Notes under the pieces: generated by a model
What the model was told of the DNA's origin: nothing
Databases searched by the model: none
The model's input: the letters and a program-made list of their open reading frames with translations, nothing else
NCBI RefSeq assembly: GCF_014642675.1
Contig: NZ_BMIS01000005.1
Location: 62,001 to 126,000, forward strand
Length of the DNA stretch: 64,000 nucleotides
Source of the DNA: Nesterenkonia cremea
GTDB taxonomy: Bacteria > Actinomycetota > Actinomycetes > Actinomycetales > Micrococcaceae
Reading direction: 5' to 3'
Part shown: one piece after another, positions 18,794 to 28,478 of the stretch
Numbering within the stretch: position 1 is the first letter of the stretch
Layout of the letters: each line of letters opens with the position of its first letter
Program-made: the position numbers and the translations under genes

Positions 18794-20119
18794 TCAGGCG
18801 AAGATCGTGGGGATGACCGCCTCGCCCTCCTGCAGGCGCTGCGCGGCGGCCGGCAGCTCGGCCACGGACTCCCGGTGCCGCAGGGCGGCCCGGTGCACGC
18901 CCTCGGCCCCGGTGTGCCCGGGCTGGACCTGACCGTCGAGCACCAGGGGCACCATGAGCTCCCGGGTGCGCTGCCCTGAGGAGGTGGGCAGTTCGCCCAG
19001 GCCCACCAGCTCGGCGTCGGCGCGTCCCTGGGCGTCGTAGCGGCGGGCGGCCTGCTTGGCCCCGCCCACCGACTCCTTGCCGGAGGAGCTCTTGCGCACT
19101 CGGACGGGCTCGCCGGCGTCGTCGCTGCGCTCCACGAGCTTATAGACCATGGAGGCGGTGGGGGCCCCGGAACCGGTGACCAGCTTGGTGCCCACGCCGT
19201 ATGAGTCCACCGGCGCGGACTGCAGCCGGGCGATGGCGTGCTCATCCAGGTCCGAGGAGACGATGATCTTGGTGGAGGTGTTGCCCAAGGAATCCAGCTG
19301 GCGGCGCACCTCATGGGCCTGTTCCACCAGGTCCCCGGAGTCCAGGCGCACCGCACCCAGCTCAGGTCCTGCGATGTCCACGGCCTTCTGCACGGCGGCC
19401 TCCACGTCATAGGTGTCCACCAGCAGTGTGGTCCCCGGCCCGAAGACCTCCACCTGTGCGCGGAAGGCGTCCTCTTCGGAGTCGTGCAGCAGGGTGAAGG
19501 CATGGGCGGCGGTGCCCAGCCTGCCCAGGTCCCAGCGCCGTCCGGCCTCCAGGTTGGAGGTGGCGGAGAACCCGGCCACTGCGGCGGCACGGGCCCCGGC
19601 CACGGCACTCATCTCCTGGGTGCGCCGGGAGCCCATCTCCACGCAGGGGCGCTCGCCGGCGGCCACGGTCATCCGCGAGGCGGCGGAGGCGATGGCGGTG
19701 TCGTGGTTGAACACCGAGAGGATGAAGGTCTCCAGCAGGCAGGCCTCGGCGAAGCTGGCCTCCACACGCAGCACCGGGGAGTGCGGCAGGTAGACCTCAC
19801 CCTCCGGGTAGCCCCACATGCTGCCGGAGAAGCGGTAGTCGCGCAGGAACTCCAGGGTCTGCTCGCCGACGATCTGGCGGGAGGCCAGCCAGTCCAGCTC
19901 AGCCCCGCCGAAGCGGAACTGCTCCAGGCCTTCGAGCATGCGCCCGGTGCCTCCGACCACGCCGTAGCGCCGGCCCTGGGGCAGGCTGCGGGCGAAGACT
20001 TCGAAGACGCAGCGCCGGTGGGCGGCGCCGGAGGCCAGACCGGCCTCGACCATGGTCAGCTCGTACTGATCGGTCAGCAGTGCCGTGGAGCCCACGGCGG
20101 CAGAGGATTCGTGTGTCAC
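18794..20119 (-). CDS. pncB: Nicotinate phosphoribosyltransferase
   Basis: 441 residues, the normal length for the family. The enzyme makes nicotinate mononucleotide from nicotinate and PRPP. Landmarks are ALLTDQYELTMVEAGL at the N-terminus and the histidine loop region near SVFNHDTAIASAASRM. RLDSGDL and IIVSSDLDEHAIARL are from the phosphate-binding barrel. GTG 20119 is preceded on the minus strand by TACGCT and 7 nt, matching the leaderless pattern in this window; the frame extends about 95 codons further, but through clpS. It acts directly after PncA. It diverges from clpS, with only 24 bp between the start codons. Confidence 0.93.
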   Translation of the reverse strand: MTHESSAAVGSTALLTDQYELTMVEAGLASGAAHRRCVFEVFARSLPQGRRYGVVGGTGRMLEGLEQFRFGGAELDWLASRQIVGEQTLEFLRDYRFSGSMWGYPEGEVYLPHSPVLRVEASFAEACLLETFILSVFNHDTAIASAASRMTVAAGERPCVEMGSRRTQEMSAVAGARAAAVAGFSATSNLEAGRRWDLGRLGTAAHAFTLLHDSEEDAFRAQVEVFGPGTTLLVDTYDVEAAVQKAVDIAGPELGAVRLDSGDLVEQAHEVRRQLDSLGNTSTKIIVSSDLDEHAIARLQSAPVDSYGVGTKLVTGSGAPTASMVYKLVERSDDAGEPVRVRKSSSGKESVGGAKQAARRYDAQGRADAELVGLGELPTSSGQRTRELMVPLVLDGQVQPGHTGAEGVHRAALRHRESVAELPAAAQRLQEGEAVIPTIFA

Positions 20120-20126
20120 AGGCTCC

Positions 20127-20136
20127 AGCGTAGAAT
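20127..20136. promoter_or_regulatory. Overlapping divergent -10 elements of pncB and clpS
   Basis: The bases AGCGTAGAAT contain TACGCT on the minus strand (20127-20132) and TAGAAT on the plus strand (20131-20136). Each lies 7 nt before the start codon of its gene, pncB or clpS. The two hexamers share two bases, so the promoters cannot be occupied at the same time. Confidence 0.5.
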
Positions 20137-20143
20137 ATCGGCC

Positions 20144-20443
20144 ATGAGTTCCGTTCAGGGATCCACACTCACCAGCGAAGAGACTGACCTCAGCACCACG
20201 TCTCTGCCGCAGCGCCCGTACCAGGTGGTGGTCTGGAACGACCCGGTGAATCTGATGTCCTATGTCAGCTGGGTCTTCCGCTCCTACTTCGGCCATTCCG
20301 AGGCCCGCGCCCATGAACTCATGCTGCAGGTGCACCATGAGGGCCGCGCCGTGGTCGCCGGCGGGGCGCGTGAGAAGGCGGAGAAGGATGTCACCGCCAT
20401 GCACCAGTACGGACTGCAGGCAACGCTCGAGGAGTCCGAGTAG
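20144..20443 (+). CDS. clpS: ATP-dependent Clp protease adaptor ClpS
   Basis: 99 residues. The adaptor delivers N-degron substrates to the ClpAP/ClpCP protease. The core VVVWNDPVNLMSYVSWVF holds the substrate-binding Asn-Asp pair, and EARAHELMLQVHHEGRAVV is the family helix. The N-terminal 26 residues form a Ser/Thr-rich flexible tail. ATG 20144 lies 7 nt after TAGAAT. The stop is followed immediately by the GTG of the DUF2017 gene (TAGTG), so the two are coupled. Confidence 0.95.
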   Translation: MSSVQGSTLTSEETDLSTTSLPQRPYQVVVWNDPVNLMSYVSWVFRSYFGHSEARAHELMLQVHHEGRAVVAGGAREKAEKDVTAMHQYGLQATLEESE

Positions 20444-21114
20444 TGGCGGTCGGATTCCGCGCCACCTCCACGGGATATCGCGCCGAGCTGGACGCCCATG
20501 AGCGGCGTCTGCTGAGCATGCTCTGCGGCGATGTCATTCAGCTGTTCGAGGGCCGCGCAGAAGATGTCATGACCGACTCCGAGCAGGATGCCGCTGAGGC
20601 TGACCAGGCCGAGACCACAGGTCCAGAGGACGACGCCGCAGCTGAGGACCCCCTGTTCGCCCACTTCCGCGCCGAGCTGGCCGGCCTGGGTGAGGACGAA
20701 TCCCTGGAGGCTCCGGAGGATCCGGTGCTGGCCCGCCTGCTGCCCGATGCCTCCGAGGACACCGGGGAGGCCGGCCAGTTCCGCCGCCTCTCCGAGGCCT
20801 CTCTGCGGGAGGCCAAGATCGCCGACCTGCGGGCGGCGCGCATGTGGCTGGAGAGCTCACCGATCCGGGTCCGTGAGGAGCAGGCCCCCATCCTGGGCCG
20901 CGCCCTGAACGATCTGCGCCTGACCCTCTCGGTCCGCCTGGGCATCGAGGAGGAGTCCGACGCCGAGGCCGTCCACCAGAAGGCCATGAGCTCCAAGGCC
21001 AAGGACACCGAGAGCTTCATGGCCGAGATCTACACCTTCATCACCTGGCTGCAGGAGACGCTGTTCAGCGCCATGCTCGCCCATCTTCCCGATGACGACG
21101 GCGGTGACACGTGA
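20443..21114 (+). CDS. DUF2017 family protein
   Basis: 223 residues, mostly helical and rich in Asp and Glu, with a variable acidic middle (about 45-85). Conserved segments are [22 protein letters not shown] at the start and [27 protein letters not shown] near the end. It lies between clpS and murI, overlapping both start/stop junctions (TAGTG and GTGA). This conserved neighbourhood in actinobacteria suggests a link to Clp function, but no activity is known to me. Confidence 0.85.
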   Translation: MAVGFRATSTGYRAELDAHERRLLSMLCGDVIQLFEGRAEDVMTDSEQDAAEADQAETTGPEDDAAAEDPLFAHFRAELAGLGEDESLEAPEDPVLARLLPDASEDTGEAGQFRRLSEASLREAKIADLRAARMWLESSPIRVREEQAPILGRALNDLRLTLSVRLGIEEESDAEAVHQKAMSSKAKDTESFMAEIYTFITWLQETLFSAMLAHLPDDDGGDT

Positions 21115-22001
21115 GGGATCGCAAAGCCCCCATCGGTATCTTCGACTCCGGGGTCGGCGGTCTGACCGTGGCCCGCGCGGTGCTGGATCAGCTGCCGGAT
21201 GAGTCGGTCACCTACCTGGGAGACACCGCCCACGGCCCCTATGGCCCGCTGCCCATCGCCAAGGTCCGCGCCCACGCCCTGGGCATCATGGACGAGCTGG
21301 TGGAGAACGGGGTCAAGGCCCTGGTCATCGCCTGCAACTCGGCCTCGGCGGCTGTGCTGCGCGATGCCCGGGAGCGCTATACCGACCGCTGCGGCATCCC
21401 CGTCATCGAGGTGATCCAGCCGGCGGTGCGCCGCGCGGTGGCCGCCACCCGCAACGGGAAGATCGGGGTCATCGGCACTCAGGCCACAGTGGGCTCCCGC
21501 GCCTATGAGGACACCTTCGCCGCAGCGCCCCAGCTGGAGGTCCACTCGGCGGCCTGCCCGCGGTTCGTGGAGTTCGTGGAGCGCGGCATCACCGCCGGTG
21601 ATGAGCTGCTGGCCGCCGCGGAGGATTATGTGGCCCCGCTGAAGGCCGCCGGCGTCGACACTCTGGTGCTGGGCTGCACGCACTACCCGCTGCTGACCGG
21701 TGTGCTCTCCTATGTGATGGGAGAGACTGTCACCCTGGTCTCCTCGGCCGAGGAGACGGCAAAGGACCTGTACCGGGCGCTGACCCGGGAGGGGCTGCTG
21801 CGTGAGGAGTCCGCCGCTCAGACCGGGGCCGCCGGAGCCTCCCACTCGTTCCTCTCCACCGGAGACGCCGAGGCCTTCGAGCAGCTGGCCCGCCGCTTCC
21901 TGGGGCCTGAGGTGCTCAGCGTGAAGCAGGTCGACCACGTCACCGAGACCTACCCCACCGGTGTGATCGAACGCATCACGGAGGATAGGCTGGCAGGATG
22001 A
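21111..22001 (+). CDS. murI: Glutamate racemase
   Basis: 296 residues. The enzyme interconverts L- and D-glutamate for peptidoglycan. The two catalytic cysteines are C75 (ACNSAS) and C189 (LGCTHYPLL). [11 protein letters not shown] is the N-terminal signature and [11 protein letters not shown] the substrate loop. GTG 21111 overlaps the DUF2017 stop by 4 bp, and the MBL gene overlaps its own stop by 4 bp. An insertion of about 20 residues ([15 protein letters not shown], about 238-252) precedes the C-terminal helix. Confidence 0.95.
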   Translation: MRDRKAPIGIFDSGVGGLTVARAVLDQLPDESVTYLGDTAHGPYGPLPIAKVRAHALGIMDELVENGVKALVIACNSASAAVLRDARERYTDRCGIPVIEVIQPAVRRAVAATRNGKIGVIGTQATVGSRAYEDTFAAAPQLEVHSAACPRFVEFVERGITAGDELLAAAEDYVAPLKAAGVDTLVLGCTHYPLLTGVLSYVMGETVTLVSSAEETAKDLYRALTREGLLREESAAQTGAAGASHSFLSTGDAEAFEQLARRFLGPEVLSVKQVDHVTETYPTGVIERITEDRLAG

Positions 22002-22786
22002 AGCTGACCATCATCGGATGCAGCGGCTCCTTCCCGGGACCCGAGTCTCCGGCCTCCTGCTATCTGCTCAGCGCCGAGCACGAGGGCAGGACCTGGAGGA
22101 TCGTCCTGGACCTGGGCAACGGCGCACTCGGCAATCTCCAGCAGCACACACAGCTCGAGGACCTCGACGCGATCTGCCTGAGCCATCTGCATCCGGACCA
22201 CTACATGGATCTCTGCGGCATGCATGTGGCGGTGCGCTGGCGTCCCGGAGGCTGGCCCGGCAAGCACCTGCCGGTCTACGGGCCCACCGATACCGACCAA
22301 CGGATCGCCAATGCCTACGGCCTGGATCCCGATCCGGGCATGCACCCCGACTTCGACTTCCGCGTCTGGCAGCCGCGCCGTCCCGTGGTGATCGGGCCGT
22401 TCACCATCACCCCGGTGCCGGTGCGTCACCCCATCGACGAGGCCTATGCACTGCGTGTGGAGGGCCCCGGCGAGGACGGGACCACCACAGTGCTCACCTA
22501 CTCCGGTGACACCGACGCCTGTGAGGACCTGGTGGAGGCTGCCCGTGACGCCGATGTGTTCCTCTGTGAGGCCGCCTTCGAGGACGGCCGGGACGATCAT
22601 CTCGAAGGCATCCACCTCAACGGCGCCCGGGCCGGGCAGATGGCCTCCCAGGCCGGCGCTCGACGTGTGCTGCTGACCCATATCCCTGTCTGGACCTCAC
22701 AGAAGGTGGTCCTGGAGAAGACCAAGGAAAACTACGACGGCGACCTCGCCGTCGCCGTCGCAGGAGTCACCTATGACATCATCTGA
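21998..22786 (+). CDS. MBL-fold metallohydrolase (RNase Z-like)
   Basis: 262 residues of metallo-beta-lactamase fold. The metal-binding motif [11 protein letters not shown] (HxHxDH, about residues 60-70) is complete, and later ligands include [19 protein letters not shown] and LLTHIP. The order resembles RNase Z and PhnP-type phosphodiesterases. It is fixed between murI and rph in many actinobacteria, where its substrate has not been settled to my knowledge. The ends overlap both neighbours (4 bp and 14 bp). Confidence 0.9.
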   Translation: MKLTIIGCSGSFPGPESPASCYLLSAEHEGRTWRIVLDLGNGALGNLQQHTQLEDLDAICLSHLHPDHYMDLCGMHVAVRWRPGGWPGKHLPVYGPTDTDQRIANAYGLDPDPGMHPDFDFRVWQPRRPVVIGPFTITPVPVRHPIDEAYALRVEGPGEDGTTTVLTYSGDTDACEDLVEAARDADVFLCEAAFEDGRDDHLEGIHLNGARAGQMASQAGARRVLLTHIPVWTSQKVVLEKTKENYDGDLAVAVAGVTYDII

Positions 22787-23549
22787 GAACACCCCACAGA
22801 CCTACCGCCGCGCCGACGGCCGGGCCGTGGACCAGCTGCGCGAGGTGCGCATCACCCGCAGCTGGTCGGCCCACGCCGAGGGTTCGGCGCTGATCGAGTT
22901 CGGCCGCACCAAAGTGCTGTGCACCGCCAGCTTCGAGGAGAATGTGCCGCGCTGGCTCAAGGGCCAGGGAACCGGCTGGGTGACTGCCGAGTACGCCATG
23001 CTGCCGCGGGCGACCAACACCCGATCCGCCCGCGAGTCGGTCAAGGGCAAGATCGGCGGACGCACCCATGAGATCTCGCGGCTGATCGGCCGGGCGCTGC
23101 GTGCCGTGGTGGACACCAAGGCGCTGGGCGAGAACATGATCACCCTGGACTGTGACGTCCTGCAGGCCGACGGCGGCACACGCACCGCGGCGATCACCGG
23201 TGCCTACGTCGCCCTGGTCGACGCCATCGAATGGGCCCGCGGCGAGGGTCACGTGGCCAAGAGCGCCAAGGTCCTGACCGACTCGGTCTCGGCGATCTCC
23301 GTGGGCATCCTGCCCGACGGCACTGCAGTGCTGGACCTGCCCTACACCGAGGACTCCACGGCAGAGACCGATATGAACGTGGTGGCCACCGGATCCGGGG
23401 ACTTCGTCGAGGTCCAGGGCACCGCCGAAGGCGTCCCGTTCCGACGGGCCGAGCTCGATCAGCTGCTGGACCTGGCCCTGGCGGGCACCGGACGGCTGGC
23501 CGAGGCACAGGCTGAGGCCCTGGGCCAGCAGAGGATCTCCGCAGCATGA
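22773..23549 (+). CDS. rph: Ribonuclease PH
   Basis: 258 residues. This is a phosphorolytic 3'-5' exoribonuclease that trims tRNA 3' ends. Landmarks are the N-terminal [20 protein letters not shown], the phosphate-binding [19 protein letters not shown] and [20 protein letters not shown]. The first 15 residues are a short extension. It overlaps the MBL gene by 14 bp and rdgB by 4 bp, so the murI-MBL-rph-rdgB block is translationally coupled. Confidence 0.96.
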   Translation: MTSSENTPQTYRRADGRAVDQLREVRITRSWSAHAEGSALIEFGRTKVLCTASFEENVPRWLKGQGTGWVTAEYAMLPRATNTRSARESVKGKIGGRTHEISRLIGRALRAVVDTKALGENMITLDCDVLQADGGTRTAAITGAYVALVDAIEWARGEGHVAKSAKVLTDSVSAISVGILPDGTAVLDLPYTEDSTAETDMNVVATGSGDFVEVQGTAEGVPFRRAELDQLLDLALAGTGRLAEAQAEALGQQRISAA

Positions 23550-24190
23550 GCGCATCGGGTGCCCGCATCGTCCTGGCCACCCGTAACCAGGGCAAGGTCC
23601 GTGAGTTCCGGGCGCTGCTGGCGCAGAGTCCGCAGCTGGCCGACGTCGACCTGGAGACTGCCGTGACCGACGCCCAGACGGCCGGCTGTTCGGAGATCCC
23701 CGAGACCGGGGTGACCTTCGAGGAGAACGCGCTGATCAAGGCCCGGGAAGTCGCAGCCCAGACCGGGCTGCCGGCTGTGGCCGACGATTCGGGCCTGGCC
23801 GTGGACGTCCTCCACGGAGCCCCGGGGATCTTCTCCGCCCGCTGGGCTGGGAAGAACGCCTCCGACGCCGCCAACCTCCAGCTGCTGCTGGAGCAACTCG
23901 GCGACATCTCCGAGGACCACCGCGCGGCGGCCTTCGTCTGTGCCGCCTCCCTGGTGGTCCCCAGCGCCGAAGGGGCTCCGCCTCATGAGGTCACCACCTT
24001 CGGACGGCTCGAGGGCACTGTGCTGACCGCACCCCGCGGCGAGGAGGGCTTCGGCTATGACCCCATCCTGCAGCCGCTGGGGGAGACCCGCAGCTGCGCT
24101 GAGCTGAGCATGGAGGAGAAGAACGCGATCTCCCACCGCGGGAAGGCCTTCGCCCAGCTGCGCGATCATGTGGTGCAGGTGCTGTCCTAG
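23546..24190 (+). CDS. rdgB: dITP/XTP pyrophosphatase
   Basis: 214 residues. The enzyme removes non-canonical purine nucleoside triphosphates (dITP, XTP) from the pool. The N-terminal [12 protein letters not shown] is the phosphate-binding signature. [17 protein letters not shown] and [24 protein letters not shown] carry the metal and base contacts. The C-terminal HRGKAFAQL is conserved. The stop is directly adjacent to the GTG start of the exonuclease gene. Confidence 0.95.
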   Translation: MSASGARIVLATRNQGKVREFRALLAQSPQLADVDLETAVTDAQTAGCSEIPETGVTFEENALIKAREVAAQTGLPAVADDSGLAVDVLHGAPGIFSARWAGKNASDAANLQLLLEQLGDISEDHRAAAFVCAASLVVPSAEGAPPHEVTTFGRLEGTVLTAPRGEEGFGYDPILQPLGETRSCAELSMEEKNAISHRGKAFAQLRDHVVQVLS

Positions 24191-25306
24191 GTGTCCGCTC
24201 AACCTGTCCCAGGTCTGAACTTCACCGCCGTCGACTTCGAGACGGCCAACGGCTTCCGCGGCTCGCCCTGTTCGGTGGGGCTGGTCAAGGTCCGCGACGG
24301 ACTCGAGGTGGACACCTTCTACGCGGTCATGCGGCCGCCGGGAGGCTTCGACCGCTTCGACCCCAAGAACGTGTCCATCCACGGGATCACCGCAGAGTCT
24401 GCACAGGGCGCTCCGCGCTTCGGCGAGCTCTTCGCCGAGATGCTGGAGTTCATCGGCACAGATGTGCTGGTGGCTCATAACGCGAGCTTCGACATCGAGG
24501 TCTTCGAGGCCGCCCTGGAGGTCAGCGGACTGGACTCCCCGGGGATGCGCTGCCTGTGCTCGGTCCAGCTCTCCAGGGCGGTCTATGACCTGCCCTCCCA
24601 TGCGCTGCCCAAGGCGGCTGAGGAGGCCGGCTACCCGCTGAAGGAGCACCACTACGCCCTGGAGGATGCGCGCGCCTCGGCCGCCATCGTCTGCGACATC
24701 GCCCGGCGCCGCTCAGCGCGCTCGGTGGAGCAGCTGGCCGCCGACTGCGGAATCCCGGCCGAGGAGCTGGAGCCCTGGACCGCGCCCCGGGAGCAGGAGT
24801 CTCGGGCCACGGCCCAGGTGCGTCAGATGGCCTATCTCTTCGACAGCCGCACGCCGAACGTCGCCGCCGAGGACCTGCCGGATCTGATGCGCTGGCAGGA
24901 CGAGGGCAAGAACCTGCCTCCGGCCCTCGACGCCGACCCCTCCCACCCGTTCTGCGGGCAGAGCTTCGTCTTCACCGGCAACCTCGCAGTCTCCCGCTCA
25001 GAGGCCAAACGGCTGGTGGCCCTGCACGGGGGAGCGATGTCCTCGAAGGTCAACGGCGCCACCACAGTGCTGGTCATCGGCGACGGCTTCGCCCTCACCG
25101 ATCTGGAGGCTCCCGCCGGACGGATCGACCCGGCCGCCGGGCGGGCGCTGGGCAGCAATAAGGCCCGGGAGGCGCTGCGCCGCATCGAGGCCGGACAGCC
25201 GATCCGGCTGATGTCTGAGCCTGAGTTCCGCACCGCACTGGCCGAGTCCTGGCCCGTGGGGGCAGTGGCCGAGGACGGCAGCATGATCCCCGCTGACCGG
25301 CCCTGA
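24191..25306 (+). CDS. DEDDh exonuclease with BRCT domain (DnaQ-like)
   Basis: 371 residues. An N-terminal exonuclease domain (about 10-170) has D15 and E17 in AVDFETAN, HNASFDIEVF and the terminal HYALEDARASA, i.e. the DEDDh set. A BRCT domain (about 255-340) begins HPFCGQSFVFTGNLAVSRSEAKR. The pairing is that of actinobacterial DNA polymerase III epsilon-like proteins, with a likely role in DNA repair or proofreading. The polymerase partner is not in the window. The GTG start abuts the rdgB stop. Confidence 0.9.
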   Translation: MSAQPVPGLNFTAVDFETANGFRGSPCSVGLVKVRDGLEVDTFYAVMRPPGGFDRFDPKNVSIHGITAESAQGAPRFGELFAEMLEFIGTDVLVAHNASFDIEVFEAALEVSGLDSPGMRCLCSVQLSRAVYDLPSHALPKAAEEAGYPLKEHHYALEDARASAAIVCDIARRRSARSVEQLAADCGIPAEELEPWTAPREQESRATAQVRQMAYLFDSRTPNVAAEDLPDLMRWQDEGKNLPPALDADPSHPFCGQSFVFTGNLAVSRSEAKRLVALHGGAMSSKVNGATTVLVIGDGFALTDLEAPAGRIDPAAGRALGSNKAREALRRIEAGQPIRLMSEPEFRTALAESWPVGAVAEDGSMIPADRP

Positions 25307-25321
25307 TTTCTGCTGATCGGC

Positions 25322-26071
25322 TCAGGCCGGCCGAGTGACCCGCGCCCACTCCTGACCCAGAGCGGTCACCGCCTCAACGGCAGGGCCCCGCGGATGAGGC
25401 TCACCGCTGACGCAGGCCTGCAGCTGAACGCGCAGCACCTGGGCGATCTCCTCCGGAGCCTCCACCCGGGTGAGGATCTCCTTCAGCTCTGAGGACGGCT
25501 CCTCCAGCTCACCGGAGGCGCTGCGGTGCACCAGCATCACCAGCTGCTCGGCGGCCTCGATCAGCGCTGGGGCTCCCTGGGTCAGCGAGACGGCCTGGGA
25601 GACCCAGCTGCGCCGCATCTGCTGGTCGATATAGGGCACCAGGCCCAGCGGCACCACGCGCAGCAGCGCTGCGGCATCGGCGCTTTCCGGCTGGGCCGGG
25701 GCGCTGGGGTAGGCCATCTCTCCCTCGGCCAGACCGGCCAGGCTCACCGCGCCGGTGCCTTCGCCCACGCGCAGCTGACGGCTCCTGATGGCCTTGAGCA
25801 GGGCGGCGTCGGCGTCGCGGGCCGGGGGCTCTGGCGCGCCGGAGGGGAACTGACCAGCGATCAGCCGGTACCAGCGCAGCGAGGCCAGCCACATGCAGGC
25901 CAGGGGATCGGCGCCCACGCCTTGGCGGGTCCAGTCCAGCAGCTCCAGCAGGCCGTCGCTCAGGCAGTACTGGTGCAGGACCTCCGCATGGACGGGGGCC
26001 TGGGGCTCCTCCCGCGGCAGCGCGGCCAACAGGACGGGCGAGAAGCGGTCGATGAGTCGGGCGTCAGTCAC
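25322..26071 (-). CDS. ADP-ribosylglycohydrolase-like protein lacking catalytic motifs
   Basis: 249 residues, all-alpha. The central part (VSLAGLAEGEM...LLRVVPLGLVPY...SQAVSLTQGAPALIEAAEQL) follows the helical pattern of the DraG/ADP-ribosylglycohydrolase family. The N-terminal GD..G and the C-terminal DDDTD-like metal sites of that family are not visible, and the protein is shorter than the usual 300 residues. It may therefore be a non-catalytic relative, or another helical protein. GTG 26071 lies 6 nt after TAGGCT. It is convergent with the exonuclease gene, 15 bp away. Confidence 0.65.
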   Translation of the reverse strand: MTDARLIDRFSPVLLAALPREEPQAPVHAEVLHQYCLSDGLLELLDWTRQGVGADPLACMWLASLRWYRLIAGQFPSGAPEPPARDADAALLKAIRSRQLRVGEGTGAVSLAGLAEGEMAYPSAPAQPESADAAALLRVVPLGLVPYIDQQMRRSWVSQAVSLTQGAPALIEAAEQLVMLVHRSASGELEEPSSELKEILTRVEAPEEIAQVLRVQLQACVSGEPHPRGPAVEAVTALGQEWARVTRPA

Positions 26072-26077
26072 CTCTTC

Positions 26078-26083
26078 AGCCTA
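26078..26083 (-). promoter_or_regulatory. -10 element TAGGCT (leaderless)
   Basis: On the minus strand TAGGCT is followed by GAAGAG and then GTG 26071. GAAGAG touches the start codon and is too close to serve as a Shine-Dalgarno. Confidence 0.4.
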
Positions 26084-26108
26084 TAAGCTCCCGCCCCGGG
26101 ACGCCGCC

Positions 26109-28478
26109 TCACCAGACCAGCGACCAGGTGCCGGCGGCCATGGCCGCAGCTGTCGCCGCAGCCGCCAGAGCCGCACCGCCCAGGACCACCAGCAGATCTG
26201 CTGCGGTGAACTGTGCCGGCCGGGCCCAGCTGCGTGGACCGCCGTCGAAGCCGCGGGACTCCATCGTCACCGCCAGCCGTGTGGCGGTGCGGATGGCCTG
26301 GACCAGCAGACCGAAGATCTGCGAGAGCGTGCTGGCCAGCCGGGAGCCGAAGCCCCGTCCCTTGCCCAGGCCCCGGGCCCGCCGCGCATGGCCCAGCGTG
26401 GTCCACTGCTGGGCCAGCATCCCCATCAGCCGCATGGCCGCCAGGGCGCCGAGCACGAACCGCGCCGGCAGCTTCAGCTGCTGGGCCAGGGAATCGGCCA
26501 GATCGGTGGGATCGGTGGTGGACAGGATGATCACACTGGGCAGCACCATGGCGAAGCCGCGCAGGCCCAGAGCCAGGCCCAGCATCACCGAGCCGGTGCT
26601 CACCGTGGTGAAGCCGAAGTCCACCAGCACCCGCCCCGACTCCTCACCGGCGATGGCGGTGCCCCAGACCGCCAGCAGTGCCCCGACGGCGAAGGGCCAG
26701 ATCCGGCGCATCAGGGCCAGCGGCCGGATCCCCGCCAGAGGCAGCAGGGCGAAGCAGCCCATGACCACCACGGCCGCGGAGACCAGGTCGATGGAGGCCA
26801 CCAGCGCCAGAGTGATCAGCACCAGGGCGATCAGTTTGCCCAGCGGGCCGCGCCGGCCCAGCCAGGAGGTGGAGCGCACGGCGCCGAAGCCCGGCAGCTC
26901 AGGGGAGGAAGCCGTCTCTGGCGCTTCGGCAGAGGGTTGCTCCTGCGAGGAGGCAGTGGGGCTGCAGCTCGTCACCTCCAGGCGCCTGGCCTGCAGCGCG
27001 GTCAGCAGGTCCTGGTCATGGGTCACTGCGATGACGGCCCCGCCGGTGTCGAGGTGATCGCGCAGCAGCGTCACCAGATCGGCGAAGGCGGCGGCATCCT
27101 GGCCGGTGGTCGGCTCATCCAGCAGCAGGATCTGCGCCCCGGAGGCCAGGGCGGTGCCCACCGAGAGCCGCCGCTTCTCGCCGCCGGAGAGGGTGAAGGG
27201 ATTGGCCTGGGCCACATGACTCAGCCGCAGCCGCTCCAGCAGGTCCTGCCGGTGATCCAGCTCCTCGGCCACTGTGGCGCGGAGGAACTGATGCTCGGGC
27301 TCCTGGAAGACCACCCCCGAATGCCCGATGAGCTCCCGGGGGGTCATGGTCTCCGGGTCCGGGTCCAGCCGGCCGCCATGACGGGGGATGAGCCCGGCCA
27401 GAGTCAGCAGCAGCGTGGATTTCCCGACGCCGTTGGGCCCGGTGACGGCCACCGCCTCACCGCCTCGGACGCTCAGACTCACCCTGCTGAGCACCGGGGC
27501 AGGAGGCTGATGGCTTCGCCAGGTGGTGGTGGGCGGATGCCGGTGCACAGCCAGCTCCTCGGCCCGCAGCAGGGTCTCACCGGCGGGAGAGGGTGGGGAC
27601 CAGTCGGGCAGCGCTGCGAGGAAATGATCAGGACTGTGCTGACCTGGGCTGTTCTCGTCGGCGCTGTACTGGCCTGAGCTGTCATGCCCTGCCCAGCTGC
27701 CGCTCTGTCCGGCGTCGAGGCGGACGATCCGGTCCATCGCGGCAGCCCAGCGGTGGGTGCGGTGCTCCACCACCAGCAGAGTGGCCCCGGTGGCCTCGGC
27801 CGCGGAGAGGACGGCGTCGCGGACCTGGAGGGCGCCGTCGGGGTCCAGGTTGGCGGTGGGCTCATCCAGCAGGAGCAGCCCCGGGCGCATCGCCAGGATC
27901 CCTGTCAGCGCCAGGCGCTGCTTCTGCCCGCCGGAGAGCTGAGCGGTGGGATGCTCCAGCGGCAGGCGCTCCAGGCCTACGGCCTGCAGCGCCTCGCGGA
28001 CCCGGTCTGGAATCTCCTTGCGGGGCACCGCCAGGTTCTCCGGGGCGAAGGCCACGTCATCGCCCACCCGGGAGAGGACCACGGCCGCCTCGGGATCCTG
28101 CTGCATCAGCCCGGCCCGGCCGCGCCTCTGGGAGGGCTCGGCCCCGTCGATCAGCAGCCGTCCCGAGATGCTCGCACCCTCAGCGGGGAGCACGCCGGCC
28201 AAGCCGTGCAGCAGCGTGGACTTCCCCGATCCGGAGGCACCGGTGATCAGCACCCTCTCCCCGGGACGGATGTCCAGGCTGAGGTCCTCCACGGCGGGGG
28301 AGCTGCGATCGGGATGCTGCCAGGTCCAGGACTCGGCGCGCACTGCGGCACCGAGCGGGGCCTCCGCGCTCGCAGTCTCCGTGCACGCCGTCTCCGGCGA
28401 GCTCCATCCAGCCGGTGAGGCTGTCTGCTCCGCCTCCTGTCGGAGATCTTCCGTCTCCCTCACAGCCCGGCCCCTCAC
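26109..28478 (-). CDS. ECF transporter: two fused ATPases plus T component (YkoD-YkoC type)
   Basis: 789 residues that fuse three normally separate parts of an energy-coupling-factor importer. Domain one (about 45-265) is an ABC ATPase with GASGSGKST at 80-88, LSGGQKQRLAL and LLLLDEPTANLDP. Domain two (about 310-545) is a second ATPase with GPNGVGKST, LSGGEKRRLSV and LLLDEPTTGQD. The rest (about 560-789) is an EcfT/CbiQ-like membrane protein with five or six helices and the coupling motifs HARRARG and MESRG. GTG 28478 overlaps the stop of the S-component gene by 4 bp; GTG 28463 is an alternative. The TPP riboswitch upstream of the pair points to thiamine or its pyrimidine precursor as cargo. 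Confidence 0.88.
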   Translation of the reverse strand: MRGRAVRETEDLRQEAEQTASPAGWSSPETACTETASAEAPLGAAVRAESWTWQHPDRSSPAVEDLSLDIRPGERVLITGASGSGKSTLLHGLAGVLPAEGASISGRLLIDGAEPSQRRGRAGLMQQDPEAAVVLSRVGDDVAFAPENLAVPRKEIPDRVREALQAVGLERLPLEHPTAQLSGGQKQRLALTGILAMRPGLLLLDEPTANLDPDGALQVRDAVLSAAEATGATLLVVEHRTHRWAAAMDRIVRLDAGQSGSWAGHDSSGQYSADENSPGQHSPDHFLAALPDWSPPSPAGETLLRAEELAVHRHPPTTTWRSHQPPAPVLSRVSLSVRGGEAVAVTGPNGVGKSTLLLTLAGLIPRHGGRLDPDPETMTPRELIGHSGVVFQEPEHQFLRATVAEELDHRQDLLERLRLSHVAQANPFTLSGGEKRRLSVGTALASGAQILLLDEPTTGQDAAAFADLVTLLRDHLDTGGAVIAVTHDQDLLTALQARRLEVTSCSPTASSQEQPSAEAPETASSPELPGFGAVRSTSWLGRRGPLGKLIALVLITLALVASIDLVSAAVVVMGCFALLPLAGIRPLALMRRIWPFAVGALLAVWGTAIAGEESGRVLVDFGFTTVSTGSVMLGLALGLRGFAMVLPSVIILSTTDPTDLADSLAQQLKLPARFVLGALAAMRLMGMLAQQWTTLGHARRARGLGKGRGFGSRLASTLSQIFGLLVQAIRTATRLAVTMESRGFDGGPRSWARPAQFTAADLLVVLGGAALAAAATAAAMAAGTWSLVW

